Below are positions 61,389 through 64,000 of a stretch of DNA of 64,000 nt, in pieces; the stretch's first letter is position 1, and every line of letters begins with the position of its first letter. Source of the DNA: Nitrospirota bacterium (GTDB lineage: Bacteria; Nitrospinota_A; UBA7883). The stretch is taken from assembly GCA_024275315.1 (NCBI GenBank), contig JAJRZK010000028.1:1-64000 (forward strand), in the 5' to 3' direction. The position numbers and the translations under genes are program-made. The notes beneath the pieces are model-generated. The model was not told the DNA's origin and ran no database searches. It saw nothing but the letters and a program-made list of their open reading frames with translations.

Positions 61389-62726
61389 ATGAAGTTTCAT
61401 TACAAACATACAGCCACCGCCTGGCTGGGTGTGTCGGTGATTTCCATCATGTTCATGGGAATCTACGCTTTCCTGGTGGCGTTAAGCAGAGCGCCGGGAT
61501 TCAACCTGCTGTTCTCAGACCAAAACTTTTTCAAAACAGCCCTGGTAACCCACGTTGTACTCTCTGTTGTGATCTGGTTCCTGGCGTTCATTCTGTTCGT
61601 CATGTATTACGTCACTTCTGACAAACCGGTGGGAACCATAGATTATATACCTCCGATGGGAGCGGCTACAGGTATAGCTTTGATAGTGATAACACCTTTT
61701 ACAGGCCCCGCGTTTCCGATGCTGAACAACTATGTGCCGGTTCTTCAACGTGGTTTGTATTTTACGGGTCTGGGGCTGTTTTTAGGTTTTACGCTCGCAG
61801 GCGCGGTGGTAAGAGCTAAGGCTCTGGCCGAATCGATGCGGGCCGGATCGCGATACCCCGCAATTGTAACAGCGTCTCTTGCAGGCGCGGGGGTATCGCT
61901 GGCTTTTGGTGTCGCGTGTTTTGTCATTTCGTTAATCAAGCTGTACCCGTTAACGGATGCGAAGAGCGCGCCTATGTTTTACGAGTCGCTCTTCTGGGGA
62001 GGCGGACATGTGTTGCAGTTCGCCAACACGATGGGGCTTATGGCGGTATGGGGCCTGTTGGCCGGCCGTATAGCTTATGACAAAAAGATCGTATCGGACA
62101 AAATCGCATACATAGTCCTGGGGATTATGACCGCGTTTGTGCTGTTTGCTCCGGTGGAATATTTCATAGAGCCTATTTCCACGATGGAGAACAGGTGGTT
62201 TTTTCTCAACCTGAAACGATGGGGAACAGCCTTGGGGCCGATTGTCCTGGGGGTGATGATCCTTGTCGGGATTCGAGGGATAAATATCGACATGGTGGCC
62301 AGGCGCGGGCTTTATCTCTCCATTACCCTGTTTTACCTTGGTGGGCTCATCGCGCTTACGATACACGGCTCCGACACCCGGGTGCCCGCTCATTATCATG
62401 GCGTTATAGGCGCGGTGACATTGTGTTTCATGGCGTTGGCCATCATCACGGCGACAGACAACGGATGGCTCGACGTGGGAGAAAAGTGGCAAAAAGCGCA
62501 GTTGACTCTATACGGGGCCGGACAAACGCTTTTTGTGACGGGACTATTTATCGGTGGCATGGGAGGGCTTCCCCGCAAAACTTTTGGGGCCGCCCAAAAA
62601 CTCGACAGCGCCATAAAATACACAGGCATGAGCGTTATGGGAATTGGCGGTTTGCTGGCTGTGTCCGGGGGCGTTATATTTGTTGTGTTTATGCTCAGGG
62701 CGCTTTGGGGAGGCAGGGGCAAATGA
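61389..62726 (+). CDS. Divergent heme-copper-oxidase-like subunit I
   Basis: 445 aa, about 12 membrane helices. Candidate haem ligands of the oxidase superfamily are visible: His55 (TALVTHVVLSVV, helix II), and His335 and His337 (RVPAHYHGVIGAVTL, helix X). His207 (FWGGGHVLQF, helix VI) fits the first copper/iron-B ligand. The His-His pair expected in helix VII is absent (the region reads FVLFAPVEYFIEPIST). So it is related to cytochrome c oxidase or nitric-oxide reductase but its binuclear centre looks incomplete. It overlaps a cytochrome c gene by 4 bases. AAGGAT at 61377-61382 supports ATG 61389. Confidence 0.72.
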   Translation: MKFHYKHTATAWLGVSVISIMFMGIYAFLVALSRAPGFNLLFSDQNFFKTALVTHVVLSVVIWFLAFILFVMYYVTSDKPVGTIDYIPPMGAATGIALIVITPFTGPAFPMLNNYVPVLQRGLYFTGLGLFLGFTLAGAVVRAKALAESMRAGSRYPAIVTASLAGAGVSLAFGVACFVISLIKLYPLTDAKSAPMFYESLFWGGGHVLQFANTMGLMAVWGLLAGRIAYDKKIVSDKIAYIVLGIMTAFVLFAPVEYFIEPISTMENRWFFLNLKRWGTALGPIVLGVMILVGIRGINIDMVARRGLYLSITLFYLGGLIALTIHGSDTRVPAHYHGVIGAVTLCFMALAIITATDNGWLDVGEKWQKAQLTLYGAGQTLFVTGLFIGGMGGLPRKTFGAAQKLDSAIKYTGMSVMGIGGLLAVSGGVIFVVFMLRALWGGRGK

Positions 62727-63043
62727 GGCTGATCGTTGCGCCTATCCTGGCCTCGCTGATAATGTCGCCTGTCACAGCTCTATCAAAAACATCCCCCCCA
62801 AAAGCTTTTACAAAGTGCGCCAAGTGCCACGGGGCCGTGGGACATGGCGGTACCAGGACAGCGCCGGACCTCGCCACAACCAAAATGACGTTCAAACAAT
62901 TCAAAACCCAGGTGCGGCATGGGTCCGGATGGAAAGGGCGTCCCCCGAAAAATCCCAGGTACAGATGGAAAAAAATGCCGGCGCAAATCGGCGTTGACGA
63001 CACCGATCTGGAAAAAATATACAGCTTCATAAAATCCAGATAA
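62723..63043 (+). CDS. Monohaem c-type cytochrome
   Basis: 106 aa. Signal peptide (residues about 1-21), haem-binding CAKCH (Cys32, Cys35, His36), and a possible axial Met in KKMPAQIG before a final helix DDTDLEKIYSFIKSR. Basic protein (many Lys/Arg). The ATGA overlap with the oxidase-like gene implies coupled translation and a shared electron-transfer complex at the periplasmic face of the inner membrane. Confidence 0.88.
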   Translation: MRLIVAPILASLIMSPVTALSKTSPPKAFTKCAKCHGAVGHGGTRTAPDLATTKMTFKQFKTQVRHGSGWKGRPPKNPRYRWKKMPAQIGVDDTDLEKIYSFIKSR

Positions 63044-63177
63044 ACCGGACGCCATCGATTGGCTTAAATTGTGCGCCCAGGATTAATATGTGTTTAATTT
63101 GAGCGCGGATTTCAGATAAAATCACGTTTGTGGGCGGATAGCCCCCTTTTACAGCAACGCATCAGGCGATTACTAAA

Positions 63178-64000
63178 ATGATGGAAGTTTCGGAGTTTCT
63201 CAAGATCAAGATAGTGGGCGTCAGCCTGTATCAGGCCGGTTTGAGCTTCCTGATTCTCTTTTTAACACTCACGTTAAGAAGAACCATCGTCAGGGGTCTT
63301 GTTCATTTCCTTGAAGGCTACACCAAGCAAACCAAAAGCAAATGGGACAATGAATTGGTAAAAGCTGTCCGGCCTCCACTGGATATTCTGATCCTGGCGT
63401 ATGGAGTCTGGCTCGCTATCAGGGTACTGCCGCAACCGGTGGAGCCTGTCAACCTTAAAGCCATAGTAAACGTGAGCGGGCAGATACTGGTTCTCATCCT
63501 ACTGGCGTGGATGGTGATGCGGCTGGTGAATGTCCTGGACAATCTGGTGAGAGAAAAAGCCGCAGACCCGGAGCATTGGCTGGATATCAGCCTGGCGCCT
63601 TTGATCACCGCGTCGGCGAGAATCCTGGTGATAATAATCTCTGTTATCGTCATCGCACAGAATTTGGGATACTCGGTAAGCGGGCTGGTGGCCTCCCTTG
63701 GGCTCGGCGGCGCCGCTCTGGCTCTGGCTTCTAAAGACACACTGTCGAACCTGTTCGGGTCTTTCATGATCATAGTAGACAAACCCTTCAAGGTGGGCGA
63801 CTGGATCAAAGGGCCGAACTTCGAAGGTGTTATAGAAGAGATCGGCTTCAGATCCACCAGGATCAGGACTTTCGGCAAAACCATAGAAAGCATCCCGAAC
63901 AACATAATCGCGAACGTGATAGTAGAGAACATGGACAGGCGCAAGGACGATGGTCTGAACGTGCGCAGGATAAAGATGACCATAGGGGTGACATACGCCA
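63178..64000 (+). CDS. MscS-family mechanosensitive channel, cut by window end
   Basis: 274 codons visible and still open at base 64000. Four membrane helices, then the MscS pore and beta domain: GLVASLGLGGAALALASKDTLSNLFGSFMIIVDKPFKVGDWI and the following EEIGFRSTRIRTFGKTIESIPNNIIAN. Opens under membrane tension to release solutes. The pore helix has the Gly/Ala packing pattern (GLGGAALALA). Start may be ATG 63178 or the adjacent ATG 63181. Confidence 0.92.
   Translation, partial: MMEVSEFLKIKIVGVSLYQAGLSFLILFLTLTLRRTIVRGLVHFLEGYTKQTKSKWDNELVKAVRPPLDILILAYGVWLAIRVLPQPVEPVNLKAIVNVSGQILVLILLAWMVMRLVNVLDNLVREKAADPEHWLDISLAPLITASARILVIIISVIVIAQNLGYSVSGLVASLGLGGAALALASKDTLSNLFGSFMIIVDKPFKVGDWIKGPNFEGVIEEIGFRSTRIRTFGKTIESIPNNIIANVIVENMDRRKDDGLNVRRIKMTIGVTYA

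Noticed and set aside
1-64000. CRISPR arrays, tRNA or rRNA genes
   Set aside because: No regularly spaced repeats and no cloverleaf or rRNA-like stretch was recognised in any intergenic region.

Overview
The window looks like chromosome of a flagellated, diderm (Gram-negative) bacterium. FlgH and FlgI (L and P rings), a complete type II secretion operon and a lipoprotein signal all require an outer membrane. The flagellar gene order, GspN, a DUF3334/CheX-like protein, a selenocysteine-containing SelD and ArsS together recall Desulfobacterota/'deltaproteobacteria', Nitrospirota or Nitrospinota. I cannot choose among these from sequence alone. Genes are dense and no stretch longer than about 300 bases lacks a gene. 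I saw no rRNA, tRNA or CRISPR array.

Layout. 1-1317: a complete IS5-family insertion sequence whose left inverted repeat starts at base 1; its right end abuts the stop codon of an RNase G gene. 2980-3396: a YjbQ-family gene. 3588-13103: a flagellar rod/ring/hook-filament-junction locus flgF-G-A-H-I-J-N-K-L followed by csrA-fliW, led by a good sigma-54 promoter. 13121-17421: a membrane phosphoethanolamine-transferase-like protein, a TusA-DsrE sulfur-carrier pair, and an SH3/M48 protease pair. 17468-21213: sulfur assimilation (sulfite reductase fused to a TusA domain, APS/PAPS reductase, divergent Rrf2 regulator). 21241-27478: housekeeping and salvage genes (pgi, an amidohydrolase, mtnP, a BatC-like TPR protein, Ppx/GppA, Nif3). 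27606-28346: an AT-rich, foreign-looking gene with a HEPN-type motif.

28585-40529: a full type II secretion operon, gspC to gspN, on the minus strand, downstream of trpS and a site-2 protease. 42642-44377: two PilZ/YcgR-type flagellar-brake paralogues. 44628-45978: an AhpD-like protein and ArsS. 45998-52315: marC, pdxJ, a HEAT-repeat protein, a receiver-TPR protein with fliL, and two oligopeptide-type ABC permeases. 52433-56873: an HNH nuclease, two glycosyltransferases, DUF2062 and DUF3334 proteins. 57080-58156: selD, read through an in-frame UGA as selenocysteine. 58164-64000: STAS, gamma-carbonic anhydrase, a small FlgM-like anti-sigma factor, a DEDDh exonuclease, an unknown acidic protein, a divergent heme-copper-oxidase-like protein with a monohaem cytochrome c, and a truncated MscS channel.

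Motility is the main theme: the flg locus, csrA-fliW, fliL, the PilZ pair, the receiver-TPR protein, the CheX-like protein and flgM are spread over the window and may share regulation. An identical 12-base string containing a sigma-28-like -10 lies upstream of both flgN and flgM. Sulfur and selenium chemistry is the second theme. The points most worth a second look are the SelD selenocysteine readthrough, the unlisted flgM, the oxidase-like protein lacking part of its copper site, the three-part sulfite reductase fusion, the HEPN-like gene, the duplicated module in FlgL, and the attenuator-like hairpin inside the T2SS operon.
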